From positions 1 through 12,586 of the forward strand of contig CAJXIK010000027.1 of the NCBI GenBank assembly GCA_913054445.1: a DNA stretch of 12,586 bases, given 5' to 3'. Below are positions 1 through 6,805 of the stretch, in pieces. Each line of letters begins with the position of its first letter. Position 1 is the stretch's first letter. The position numbers were made by a program, and so were the translations under genes. The notes beneath the pieces were generated by a model. That model saw nothing but the letters and a program-made list of their open reading frames with translations, was not told where the DNA came from and searched no databases. This DNA comes from an uncultured Bermanella sp. (lineage in GTDB: Bacteria; Pseudomonadota; Gammaproteobacteria; Pseudomonadales; Oceanobacteraceae).

Positions 1-3
1 CGG

Positions 4-1188
4 CTAACGAGTGAGTTGACGCATGGCGTCTTCCAAGCCGTTGACCGTGAGCGGGTACATCTCTTCTGTAAAGATATCTCGCACGGCGTTGAGGGAACCA
101 CTCCAGCCCCACTGGCTTTCGGGCACAGGGTTGAGCCACACTACCTTGTCGAAGGTGTCGCGCACACGCTGCAACCAGACGGCTCCGGCTTCATCGTTCC
201 AGTGCTCGACACTGCCGCCCACGTGGGTCACCTCGTAGGGAGCCATCATGGCATCCCCCACGAAGATTACCTTGTAGTCCTTGGTATACTTGCGCAGTAG
301 ATCCCAGGTCATAGTGCGTTCGTGGTTGCGACGAATGTTGTCTTTCCAGACGCTCTCATACAGGCAATTATGGAAGTAAAACGTTTCCATGTGCTTAAAC
401 TCGCTGCGCGCAGCAGAGAATAATTCCTCACAGATTTTCACAAACGGGTCCATGGTGCCGCCGATGTCGAAGAACAACAGCACCTTCACCGCGTTGTGCC
501 GTTCGGGTACTAGCTTAATGTCCAGATAACCGGCGTTGCTGGCGGTGGCGCTGATGGTATCGTCTAGGTCGAGCACCTCTTCGGCACCCTGACGCACAAA
601 TTTACGCAGGCGTCGTAGCGCCACCTTAATGTTGCGAATGCCCAGCTCTACATCGTCATCTAGATTACGGTAGTTGCGCTTTTCCCAGACCTTAATGGCT
701 TTCTTATGGCGGCTGCGACCCTGATCGACACGCATGCCTGCGGGGTTGTAACCGTCGTTGCCGAAGGGTGAGGTGCCCCCCGTGCCGATCATCTTGTTGC
801 CGCCACGGTGGCGTTTTTCCTGCTCGGCGAGACGCTCACGGAATTTCTTCATGAGTTCCTCGAAGCCACCTTGGGCCTCGATGGCGTCCATCTCTTGCTG
901 GCTGAACATGCGCTCTAGCTCTGACTTCATCCACTCTTCAGGAATGCCCTTGGCACTGGTAAGAATGCTGTCGAGGGTGTCTATGCCTTTAAAATAATGG
1001 GCGAAGGCCTTGTCGAATTTATCGAAGTGGCGCTCATCTTTGACCAGACAGATGCGGCTTAATTGATAAAAGTCATCCAGATGGGCAAAGGCTAGGCGAT
1101 GCTTGAGGGCGTTAATTAAATCCAGATACTCCCGTATGGAACAGGGTATGCGGTATTCACGCATGGTTTGAAAGAAATCAACCAACAT
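4..1188 (-). CDS. CoxE-like VWA domain protein, MoxR partner
   Basis: A 394-residue cytosolic protein with no signal peptide or membrane segment. Residues 1-130 are helical and charged, then comes a Gly-rich linker near 129-150 (GTGGTSPFGNDG) and a basic stretch at 158-200. The VWA fold starts near 233 with the strand VKVLLFFDIGGTM. The metal-site motif is DIGGT at 241-245, where the classical form is DxSxS, so two serines are replaced. A second acidic strand end, FVGDAMM, lies at 309-315, and the chain ends in a conserved-looking NPVPESQWGWSGS segment. CoxE-like VWA proteins are usually encoded beside a MoxR ATPase and are thought to act with it in protein remodelling or cofactor insertion; the substrate here is unknown. 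The start codon lies 6 nt after the moxR-like stop, and an AAGG motif overlaps the end of that gene, so translational coupling is likely. The family call is firm; the function is inferred. Confidence 0.85.
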   Translation of the reverse strand: MLVDFFQTMREYRIPCSIREYLDLINALKHRLAFAHLDDFYQLSRICLVKDERHFDKFDKAFAHYFKGIDTLDSILTSAKGIPEEWMKSELERMFSQQEMDAIEAQGGFEELMKKFRERLAEQEKRHRGGNKMIGTGGTSPFGNDGYNPAGMRVDQGRSRHKKAIKVWEKRNYRNLDDDVELGIRNIKVALRRLRKFVRQGAEEVLDLDDTISATASNAGYLDIKLVPERHNAVKVLLFFDIGGTMDPFVKICEELFSAARSEFKHMETFYFHNCLYESVWKDNIRRNHERTMTWDLLRKYTKDYKVIFVGDAMMAPYEVTHVGGSVEHWNDEAGAVWLQRVRDTFDKVVWLNPVPESQWGWSGSLNAVRDIFTEEMYPLTVNGLEDAMRQLTR

Positions 1189-1194
1189 CTGTCA

Positions 1195-2031
1195 TTAACC
1201 TTTACGGCGCGTCATAAACGCCAGCCTTTGTAAGAGTTCGACATCTTGCTCATTTTTTACCATGGCACCGTATAGAGGGGGAATGGCGTTTTCTTTGCTG
1301 CGCAAGGTCGCTGGATCGACGTCGTCGGCCAATAGCAATTTAAGCCAGTCGACCAGCTCCGAGGTGGATGGCTTCTTCTTGAGGCCAGGCACCTTACGCA
1401 GGTCAAAAAACACATCCATGGCTTCGGCCAACAGGTCTTTTTTAATCTCTGGGTAATGGACATCGACAATTTTTTGCATGGTATCTTTGTTGGGGAAGTC
1501 GATGTAATGGAAGAAACAGCGACGCAAGAAGGCATCGGGCAGTTCTTTTTCGTTGTTGCTGGTGATGATGATGATGGGGCGATGCTTGGCTACGATGCGC
1601 TCTTGGGTCTCGTAGACGAAGAATTCCATTTTATCTAATTCGAGCAATAGATCGTTGGGGAATTCGATGTCGGCCTTGTCGATCTCGTCGATCAATAATA
1701 CCGGTGGCTTATCACCGGTGAAGGCTTCCCATAGCTTGCCTTTCTTAATGTAGTTGCCAATGTCGTTGACATCGGCGTTGCCCAGTTGTGAATCCCGCAG
1801 ACGCGACACCGCATCGTATTCGTACAGGCCTTGGTGAGCCTTAGTGGTGGATTTGATGTGCCACTGAATAAGCGGTGTGTCTAGGGCTTCGGCCAGTTGC
1901 TCGGCTAACATGGTTTTGCCTGTGCCCGGCTCACCCTTGATGAGCAGTGGCCTTTGCAGGGTGATGGCGGCGTTAACGGCCATCTGCAATTCGTTGGTGG
2001 CAACGTATTCTTTAGTACCTGAAAATTTCAT
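1195..2031 (-). CDS. MoxR-family AAA+ ATPase
   Basis: A 278-residue AAA+ ATPase counted from the ATG at 2031. An in-frame TTG 21 nt upstream (2052) would add seven residues, but the ATG is preferred because MoxR relatives typically begin MKF.GT..YVAT, exactly as here. Walker A GEPGTGKT is at 33-40, Walker B VLLIDEIDKAD at about 111-121, sensor 1 ITSNNEKELPDAF at about 157-169, and an arginine-finger pair RR at 170-171. A C-terminal lid holds KKKPSTSELVDWLKLLL. Length is normal for the family. MoxR ATPases form hexamers and work with VWA proteins as chaperones that mature or activate other complexes. The next gene encodes the expected CoxE-like VWA partner, 6 nt downstream. No strong Shine-Dalgarno sequence precedes the ATG. 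The exact MoxR subfamily and its client cannot be settled by reading. Confidence 0.92.
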   Translation of the reverse strand: MKFSGTKEYVATNELQMAVNAAITLQRPLLIKGEPGTGKTMLAEQLAEALDTPLIQWHIKSTTKAHQGLYEYDAVSRLRDSQLGNADVNDIGNYIKKGKLWEAFTGDKPPVLLIDEIDKADIEFPNDLLLELDKMEFFVYETQERIVAKHRPIIIITSNNEKELPDAFLRRCFFHYIDFPNKDTMQKIVDVHYPEIKKDLLAEAMDVFFDLRKVPGLKKKPSTSELVDWLKLLLADDVDPATLRSKENAIPPLYGAMVKNEQDVELLQRLAFMTRRKG

Positions 2032-2112
2032 GTTTTGCTCACTGGACGACAATTTGCGGCATATTACCCTAGCAGACCAAGATTAACACGGGCCAAGCCT
2101 TAAAATTTTAGG

Positions 2113-2135
2113 CCAGCCTATTACAGGCAGGCTAG
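2113..2135 (-). terminator. Weak hairpin after the amidotransferase gene
   Basis: In the 113-nt gap between the amidotransferase stop and the moxR ATG, CCAGCCT (2113-2119) can pair with AGGCTAG (2129-2135). On the minus-strand RNA this is a 7-bp stem with one G-U pair and a 9-nt loop. It is followed by CTAAAATTTTA, not a clean U tract. It could be a weak or attenuating terminator within the operon, or chance. I found no convincing promoter for moxR in the same gap. Confidence 0.3.
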
Positions 2136-2144
2136 GCGGCTAAA

Positions 2145-2939
2145 TTAACGCTGGGGTTCGTCAGCACTCGATTCAAATATAGACGTTCCATGCAAAAATG
2201 CGCGAAACTCGCCGCTGGAGTATGCCTGCCAAGATTCATCCGCCGTTAACGGTTCGGTGGCTATGATAGTGACCTTATCCTGGTCGGTGGTCTCTTTGGC
2301 AAAGTTCACGGTAAGCTCAGTATCCTTGAGGCTAGCGTGATTAAACGGCGCCTGGCGGGTGAGCCAACACAACTTAGTCGAGCAAAAACTCAGCAAGACT
2401 TCGCCATCGCTGAGCAGCATATTAAACACCCCCAGCTCGGCCAACTGGCGGCTCACGCTCGCCACTAAGGGCAGCCATTGCTGGGGGGAGTCTGGCCGAG
2501 TAGGAAAGCGTTTACGCAATTGGTCCAAAATCCAGCAGAAGGCGTGTTCGCTGTCGGTGTCACCTATGGGCAGGTAAAATTGCAACGGCTTTTTTTTCAC
2601 ATCTGGAACTTGCCCGTTATGGGCAAACGAGAACGAGCGCCCCCAGAGTTCACGCTGAAAGGGGTGGGTGTTTTCTAGGCTGGTGGCACCCACGTTGGCC
2701 TGGCGAATGTGGCTGATCACAATTTGGCTTTTAATGGGGTAGTCTTTCACCCAGTTCGCGAGGGGGGATTGCGCGCTGGGGTTAGGGTCGTGAAATGCCC
2801 GTGCGCCACGGCCCTCGTAGAAGACGATGCCCCAGCCATCGCGGTGAGGGCCGGTACGCCCGCCCCGCTCCATGAGGCCGCTAAAACTAAAACAAATATC
2901 TGTGGGGGTATTGGCACTCATCCCCAGCAACTCACACAT
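2145..2939 (-). CDS. YafJ-type class II glutamine amidotransferase
   Basis: A 264-residue Ntn-hydrolase of the YafJ/GATase class II group. The start at 2939 gives MCELLGMSANTP, which places Cys2 at the N-terminus after Met removal, as the catalytic mechanism requires. A longer frame from a TTG at 2969 would bury this cysteine and is rejected. A GAG about 8-10 nt upstream can serve as ribosome binding site. Glutaminase-pocket motifs follow in order: RGGRTGPHRDGWG, ISHIRQANVG, ENTHPF, FAHNG and GDTDSEHAF. The family cleaves glutamine to release ammonia, but stand-alone YafJ proteins have no firmly known acceptor substrate. The gene lies 73 nt after the large VWA gene and ahead of moxR on the same strand, so it is probably co-transcribed. 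Whether it works with the MoxR/VWA proteins or is a passenger cannot be told. Confidence 0.9.
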   Translation of the reverse strand: MCELLGMSANTPTDICFSFSGLMERGGRTGPHRDGWGIVFYEGRGARAFHDPNPSAQSPLANWVKDYPIKSQIVISHIRQANVGATSLENTHPFQRELWGRSFSFAHNGQVPDVKKKPLQFYLPIGDTDSEHAFCWILDQLRKRFPTRPDSPQQWLPLVASVSRQLAELGVFNMLLSDGEVLLSFCSTKLCWLTRQAPFNHASLKDTELTVNFAKETTDQDKVTIIATEPLTADESWQAYSSGEFRAFLHGTSIFESSADEPQR

Positions 2940-3012
2940 AGAATTTTTCTCATTAATGCCGCAAAACAAGGATTCTAGCGCCCGGGGTTTATAAAGCCTA
3001 ACTTATTGACCC

Positions 3013-5757
3013 TCATTGACCTTTTGTTTCGTCGTCATCCTCTAGGGCGTCCATATCTATGTCGTCCAACTCGCTTTCTAAATTGGCCAAGGCTTCATCA
3101 ATGGCGGCTTCACCGTCGGTGATATCTTCTTCTGCTGTTTCTGCTTCTGCTGCTTCTGCTGCTTCTTCAACGGCTTCAACGGCTTCTGCCACATCATCTA
3201 CTGCTTCGGTTGGAGCGGCTTCATCCTCTAGGTTAAAGTCGTCGTCATCATCTAGATTGAAGTCATCCTCTGCGCTGGCGTCTGCAGGCTCGGCTGGAGC
3301 GGCTTCATCCTCTAGGTTAAAGTCGTCGTCATCATCTAGGTTGAAGTCATCCTCTGCGCTGGCGTCTTCTGGCTCGGCTGGTACTTCGTCTTCCAGTTGC
3401 GGGATCGCCTCAGCGGGTGTTTCATCACCGGCTTCATCAACCTCGTCGTCCGTTAAGCTATCCAGCACGCTGTCCAGTTCATCTATGGCCGCCGTGGTAT
3501 CTTCGTCATCCACCGCGCTGATGTTTTCCTCGGGTTCCACATCGGCATCTATATCGAAGTTTTCGTCGAAGTCGGGAATGTCGTCTGCCGCTTCGTCGAC
3601 CACATCATCCACCACATCTTCGGCATCCGCTGTGGCAGCGTCATCATCGCCGTTAGCTAGATCCAAATCGTCTAGGCCATCCAGTTCTTCGTCGTCATCC
3701 ACGTCACTTAAGTCGAAGTCTTCGTCAAATTCTTCGTCATCCATGCCATCGTTTAGGCTCACCTCGGGTGGCGGGGCCGATCCAGCGGCGGGCTTGTCCG
3801 TGCTGGGAGCATCTTCGGTTGCCTCGGAGGATTTTTTGTTAGAGAGGTGACGGTAAATAAAGAAGCCTGCCACGCCCAACACTAGGGTGAGCAGCGGAAT
3901 GACGATATACAGCCAGAATGGCATGGCTGCACTGTCATCCATCACCTCGTCTGCCTGCTCTTCCGCCTCACCTGCCTCGGGCTCGCTTGCCGCAGGCTCT
4001 TCGCTGGCGGCGGCCTCACCTTCAGCTGGCGCGTCTGTCATGGGCTCGCCATCAACCTCGGGGATCGATGCCAGCGCGGCCATCTGCTCTGGGGTAATCT
4101 CTTCTTGGACGAAGTATTCATGGCTAAAATCATCCGGGATGGGAAAAACCAACGCGATGGGGTCGGGCTTGATGCGAAACTCCTGATCCTCGCCAAAGCG
4201 GCCCTTCACATTTAACGCCATCTCATAGACACCTGGGCCCTTGTTGGCTTCGATGATGGATTCCCACACCCCCTCTTCTATCCAAGGAACCGCCTGAATA
4301 ATAGAGTGTTGGTCGGGGCCCTGTAACTTGGCAATGACGCGGGTGCGGGCCACTTCTATGTCGGCCACCTGCGGAATCACGCGCACCGCATAGGCCAGGG
4401 CACCGTTGTGTAAGCGCTTACGAATTTCAAAACCGATGGGCTGGCGCACCTGAATATACTCTTTACGCATGCGCTGAAAAGTTTTGCCGTCTACGCTGAT
4501 TTGCAGCTCGTACTGCCCCTCATGATTTAAGCGTTTGATGCTTTCCCGAAAGCGGCCATCGCTGGGAATATTGTCTGGGTCGCTAATCTGCTTGCTGCCG
4601 CTGCGGCCCGATTCGGCGGTCATCTTCATTTCCACCGTCATCAGGCGTAAGAAATCCTGGTTGGTTAAAATCTTTCCGTCTTCGTGCAGGTACACCTCGA
4701 AGTCCACCTGTTGGCCAGGAAACAAGGAGGTGGGCAGGTTGACGATTTCCATCTTTAAATCACTGACCACCGTGACGCGATTGTCTGGGTCTAGTTCGGC
4801 CAATATCTTCCAGCTGCCTGGCTGGGGGTTTTGTATGGTCACGAGGTCGTAGACCGATTCGCTAAACCAGCGGGCATTGTCTGCCGCCTTTATCTGGCTG
4901 ATGACCTGTCCATCTGGGGTGGTGAGCTGGCTGGGGGGGGAGCCTTTTTTACGAAAGATAAGCGCCGTGAATTCCTGCACGCTGGCATCGATGGTAAAGC
5001 TGTTATCCGCCGCCAACGGCACCTGTTCGGCGGCCACCGGCGCGGCTTTCTCGAAAGCTTTTAAGAATGCCTTGACCAGTTGTTCGGAATTATTCACCAC
5101 CTCATTCATGCCGTCGGTGGCCAGCGAGAGTTTTTCTAGCAAGACCTTATCGGCGTTATCCGATAGGGCGATGGTGTGGATCTTGACCCCCTGATTCTGA
5201 TAGCGCTGCAATACCTGGGTCATGATGCGACGCCGTTCGGCCTCGTTTTTTTGCGATTGCGCCGGGTCGGCGTCGGCCGCTATGTCGACTAGGCCATCGG
5301 TGAGCAAGATCACATGTTGTTCGTATTGGCCGTCTTTGGCAAATTTCCAGGTGGCCTTCTCCATGGCCTCGCCAATGTTAGTGCGCAAGCCATGACTGTT
5401 GATACCTTGGGCTTTTTGCTTGGCATTTTTTCGCCATTGGTCATCCACTTGCTGCGGTGCCACCAACATGTTGACCCACTGACCGAAGGTCCACACTCCG
5501 GCCCGAGAACCCTCGGGCAGTAACTCTACGATTAAATTCAGCGCGGGGATGCGCAGGTTTTCTGGGTCGTTGTCACGCATGGAGCCGGAAATATCGATGA
5601 TGATGCGCACATCGGAGGCCGCACTGGTGGGCACAATCTTACTTTGTGGGTCTTGCTGGGAGCGGGCGTCATCGCCTGGGGCCGACCACAGCCAACCACT
5701 TAAGGCGAGCCCCAAGACCAAGCAAACGACTCTCCTTGCTTTAGCGATACCATCCAT
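3013..5757 (-). CDS. Secreted membrane-anchored VWA protein with long acidic cytosolic tail
   Basis: A 914-residue protein. A signal peptide occupies residues 1 to about 27 (hydrophobic VCLVLGLALSGWLW). The VWA domain covers about 48-235 with an intact metal site: DISGSM (D55, S57, S59), T126 in GLRTNIGEAM and TDG at 153-155. Beta-rich segments at about 250-535 recall the region found in TIGR03503-type VWA proteins of marine gammaproteobacteria (from memory). An Ala/Glu-rich linker leads to one transmembrane helix at about 611-634 (FWLYIVIPLLTLVLGVAGFFIY), followed by the basic RHLSNKK. The cytosolic tail of about 280 residues is dominated by Asp and Glu, contains two near-identical 28-residue repeats, and shows six acid-flanked F-[DN]-[LI] motifs. 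Predicted topology is periplasmic VWA and cytosolic acidic tail. It follows the small membrane protein gene by 79 nt and is probably in the same operon. Its role is unknown; a scaffold or sensor linked to the MoxR pair is an inference. Confidence 0.85.
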   Translation of the reverse strand: MDGIAKARRVVCLVLGLALSGWLWSAPGDDARSQQDPQSKIVPTSAASDVRIIIDISGSMRDNDPENLRIPALNLIVELLPEGSRAGVWTFGQWVNMLVAPQQVDDQWRKNAKQKAQGINSHGLRTNIGEAMEKATWKFAKDGQYEQHVILLTDGLVDIAADADPAQSQKNEAERRRIMTQVLQRYQNQGVKIHTIALSDNADKVLLEKLSLATDGMNEVVNNSEQLVKAFLKAFEKAAPVAAEQVPLAADNSFTIDASVQEFTALIFRKKGSPPSQLTTPDGQVISQIKAADNARWFSESVYDLVTIQNPQPGSWKILAELDPDNRVTVVSDLKMEIVNLPTSLFPGQQVDFEVYLHEDGKILTNQDFLRLMTVEMKMTAESGRSGSKQISDPDNIPSDGRFRESIKRLNHEGQYELQISVDGKTFQRMRKEYIQVRQPIGFEIRKRLHNGALAYAVRVIPQVADIEVARTRVIAKLQGPDQHSIIQAVPWIEEGVWESIIEANKGPGVYEMALNVKGRFGEDQEFRIKPDPIALVFPIPDDFSHEYFVQEEITPEQMAALASIPEVDGEPMTDAPAEGEAAASEEPAASEPEAGEAEEQADEVMDDSAAMPFWLYIVIPLLTLVLGVAGFFIYRHLSNKKSSEATEDAPSTDKPAAGSAPPPEVSLNDGMDDEEFDEDFDLSDVDDDEELDGLDDLDLANGDDDAATADAEDVVDDVVDEAADDIPDFDENFDIDADVEPEENISAVDDEDTTAAIDELDSVLDSLTDDEVDEAGDETPAEAIPQLEDEVPAEPEDASAEDDFNLDDDDDFNLEDEAAPAEPADASAEDDFNLDDDDDFNLEDEAAPTEAVDDVAEAVEAVEEAAEAAEAETAEEDITDGEAAIDEALANLESELDDIDMDALEDDDETKGQ
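3211..3378 (-). repeat. 84-bp in-frame tandem duplication in the acidic tail
   Basis: Two adjacent 84-bp copies (3211-3294 and 3295-3378) differ at only about three positions. Each encodes 28 residues centred on EDDFNLDDDDDFNLEDEAAP. Each copy itself contains DDFNL twice, which points to an older internal duplication. The length is a multiple of three, so the frame is kept. Such high DNA identity suggests a recent expansion by slippage or unequal recombination, so copy number may vary among strains. Confidence 0.9.
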
Positions 5758-5836
5758 AATGGTCGATCTCTTAATCCTTAAGGCCTGTACATCGGGGCAA
5801 GCTCGCGCTCAGTTTAGCCCCACCCGTTCACACGCA

Positions 5837-6508
5837 TCACATTTGGCTTTCTAAAACGCGGCGGCCCTTCTCGGTGATGTGCCAACGAATACCGTTCTTA
5901 CCGCTCACCTTACCCGCCATGCTACGCGTCACTAACACCCCCAGAGTCTGCAACATGGTAGATTCATCGTGGTTGGATTCACGGCACAAACCGGGCAACG
6001 ACCTAAAGATATAACGGCCGGTGGCCAGCATTTTTAAGGCGGTGGAGCTGGTGACATCGAGTTCGTCTTCCATCTGCATGATCTCGGGCTCGTCTTCTGG
6101 CTCGAGTTCTTGTTCGGTTTCGGTGTCGATTAAGGGCAACAATTCATTTTTAATGATGCGTAAATCGTGGTGTACGGTCTCCGATTGCTCCTTGGCATGA
6201 CGCGCGGCATCGAGGATTCGATCGGTCATGTTGGTGATGAAGAAACGGCTGGCAATGGCCGAGATAAGACAGAAACCGGTGAAAATTAATAACCGCGAAG
6301 GATCGCCCTGGGTCTCGAGGATGAGTTCACTGTTGACCAAGTCCAGAATCACCGGCACTAAAAAAGCGGCCCCTATGCCCACTACTAGGCACCTGGGCAG
6401 GCTAATGGCATCTGGGTCATTTTCACCGTACATATAGTAATTCACCAGACCACCGAAAATTCCGGCCAGCAGCATGACGGTTGCTAGAATAAAAATATGG
6501 TTAGCCAT
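5837..6508 (-). CDS. Three-helix membrane protein with C-terminal winged-helix-like segment
   Basis: A 223-residue protein. Three hydrophobic helices are visible: about 4-24 (IFILATVMLLAGIFGGLVNYY), 41-61 (LVVGIGAAFLVPVILDLV) and 72-92 (LLIFTGFCLISAIASRFFI). The GGLVNY and GIGAAFLVP motifs recall the membrane module that precedes or accompanies YEATS domains in some bacteria (the YEATS-associated helix family); this is from memory and is tentative. There is no YEATS domain here. After the helices come a charged helix (about 97-125), an acidic linker (ETEQELEPEDEPE) and a segment of about 75 residues ending WHITEKGRRVLESQM, which looks like the recognition helix and wing of a winged-helix fold. 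A good Shine-Dalgarno sequence GAGGTG lies 5 nt before the ATG. It is the first gene of the leftward operon. It may be a membrane-tethered regulator or a protein-interaction module; which one is unresolved. Confidence 0.75.
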   Translation of the reverse strand: MANHIFILATVMLLAGIFGGLVNYYMYGENDPDAISLPRCLVVGIGAAFLVPVILDLVNSELILETQGDPSRLLIFTGFCLISAIASRFFITNMTDRILDAARHAKEQSETVHHDLRIIKNELLPLIDTETEQELEPEDEPEIMQMEDELDVTSSTALKMLATGRYIFRSLPGLCRESNHDESTMLQTLGVLVTRSMAGKVSGKNGIRWHITEKGRRVLESQM

Positions 6509-6523
6509 TCTTCACCTCTATTC

Positions 6524-6550
6524 ATTAGGGCGAGACTTGTCCGCCCTAAT
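6524..6550. promoter_or_regulatory. Perfect 9-bp inverted repeat in the leader of the leftward operon
   Basis: ATTAGGGCG (6524-6532) and CGCCCTAAT (6542-6550) are exact reverse complements with a 9-nt spacer, so the half-sites are 18 bp apart centre to centre. The inner arm begins about 6 nt upstream of the GAGGTG ribosome binding site of the leftward membrane-protein gene. As DNA it would suit a dimeric repressor. As RNA it would form a stable hairpin next to the ribosome binding site. There is no U tract on either strand, so a terminator is unlikely. Confidence 0.6.
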
Positions 6551-6566
6551 CGATCATCCTAAATTA

Positions 6567-6579
6567 TGATTTAAAATCA
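6567..6579. repeat. Short palindrome TGATTT-A-AAATCA
   Basis: A 6-bp perfect inverted repeat around a single central A, in the AT-rich part of the divergent region. It overlaps a possible minus-strand -10 (CATAAT). It could be a regulator half-site pair. Given the AT content, chance occurrence is quite possible. Confidence 0.3.
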
Positions 6580-6645
6580 GTGGCTACCGCCTAACGCACA
6601 CTAACTTCGGCCCAGTGTATTTACCCTTATGGTTAAGATTCATCA

Positions 6646-6661
6646 CTAGTTATAAAACTAG
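6646..6661. repeat. Inverted repeat CTAGTT-ATAA-AACTAG
   Basis: A perfect 6-bp inverted repeat with a 4-nt centre, near the middle of the divergent intergenic region. The position fits an operator that could affect both directions, but no known consensus is recognised. Confidence 0.3.
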
Positions 6662-6755
6662 ACGTAATTTTCAATAGCGCAAAAAATCTGTGCAGCGACC
6701 ATTTTATAATAGATAGTTATAGACAATATCTGCCAGAATAATATCCTGCACATAT

Positions 6756-6782
6756 TTGGGCTCGCCCATTGCCTGTTATACT
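6756..6782 (+). promoter_or_regulatory. Extended -10 sigma70 promoter for yjaG
   Basis: TATACT at 6777-6782 matches five of six -10 positions and is preceded by TG at 6774-6775, the extended -10 form. A weak -35, TTGGGC (6756-6761), sits at a short 15-nt spacing, which an extended -10 can tolerate. Transcription would start near 6789, leaving a leader of about 17 nt that carries the strong AGGAGG ribosome binding site. Confidence 0.5.
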
Positions 6783-6805
6783 GCACGGCCAAAGAGGAGG
6801 GCTTT

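Larger units (their letters stand above)
6509..6805. other. Divergent intergenic regulatory region, AT-rich
   Basis: 297 nt separate the leftward membrane-protein gene from the rightward yjaG gene. It contains the yjaG promoter, three inverted repeats (listed separately) and an isolated TATAAT at 6705-6710 that lacks a matching -35 box on the plus strand. I could not find a convincing sigma70 promoter for the leftward operon: CATAAT (minus strand, 6568-6563) is a possible -10 but has no recognisable -35. No small ORF here has supporting evidence. Confidence 0.6.

Noticed and set aside
2032..2052. TTG start adding seven residues to the MoxR protein
   Set aside because: The ATG at 2031 gives the N-terminus typical of the family, and the TTG has no ribosome binding site.
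3006..3021. Direct repeat TTGACC spaced by four bases
   Set aside because: One copy is part of the last codons and stop of the VWA gene. It is too short to separate from chance.
3059..3850. A 263-codon plus-strand open frame rich in serine
   Set aside because: It is antisense to the acidic tail. The complements of GAT, GAC and GAA codons read as serine-rich codons and remove stops. It has no family resemblance and no ribosome binding site.
6705..6710. Consensus TATAAT on the plus strand
   Set aside because: No -35 lies at 16-18 nt upstream and it is far from yjaG, which has a better-placed extended -10. It is probably a product of AT richness.
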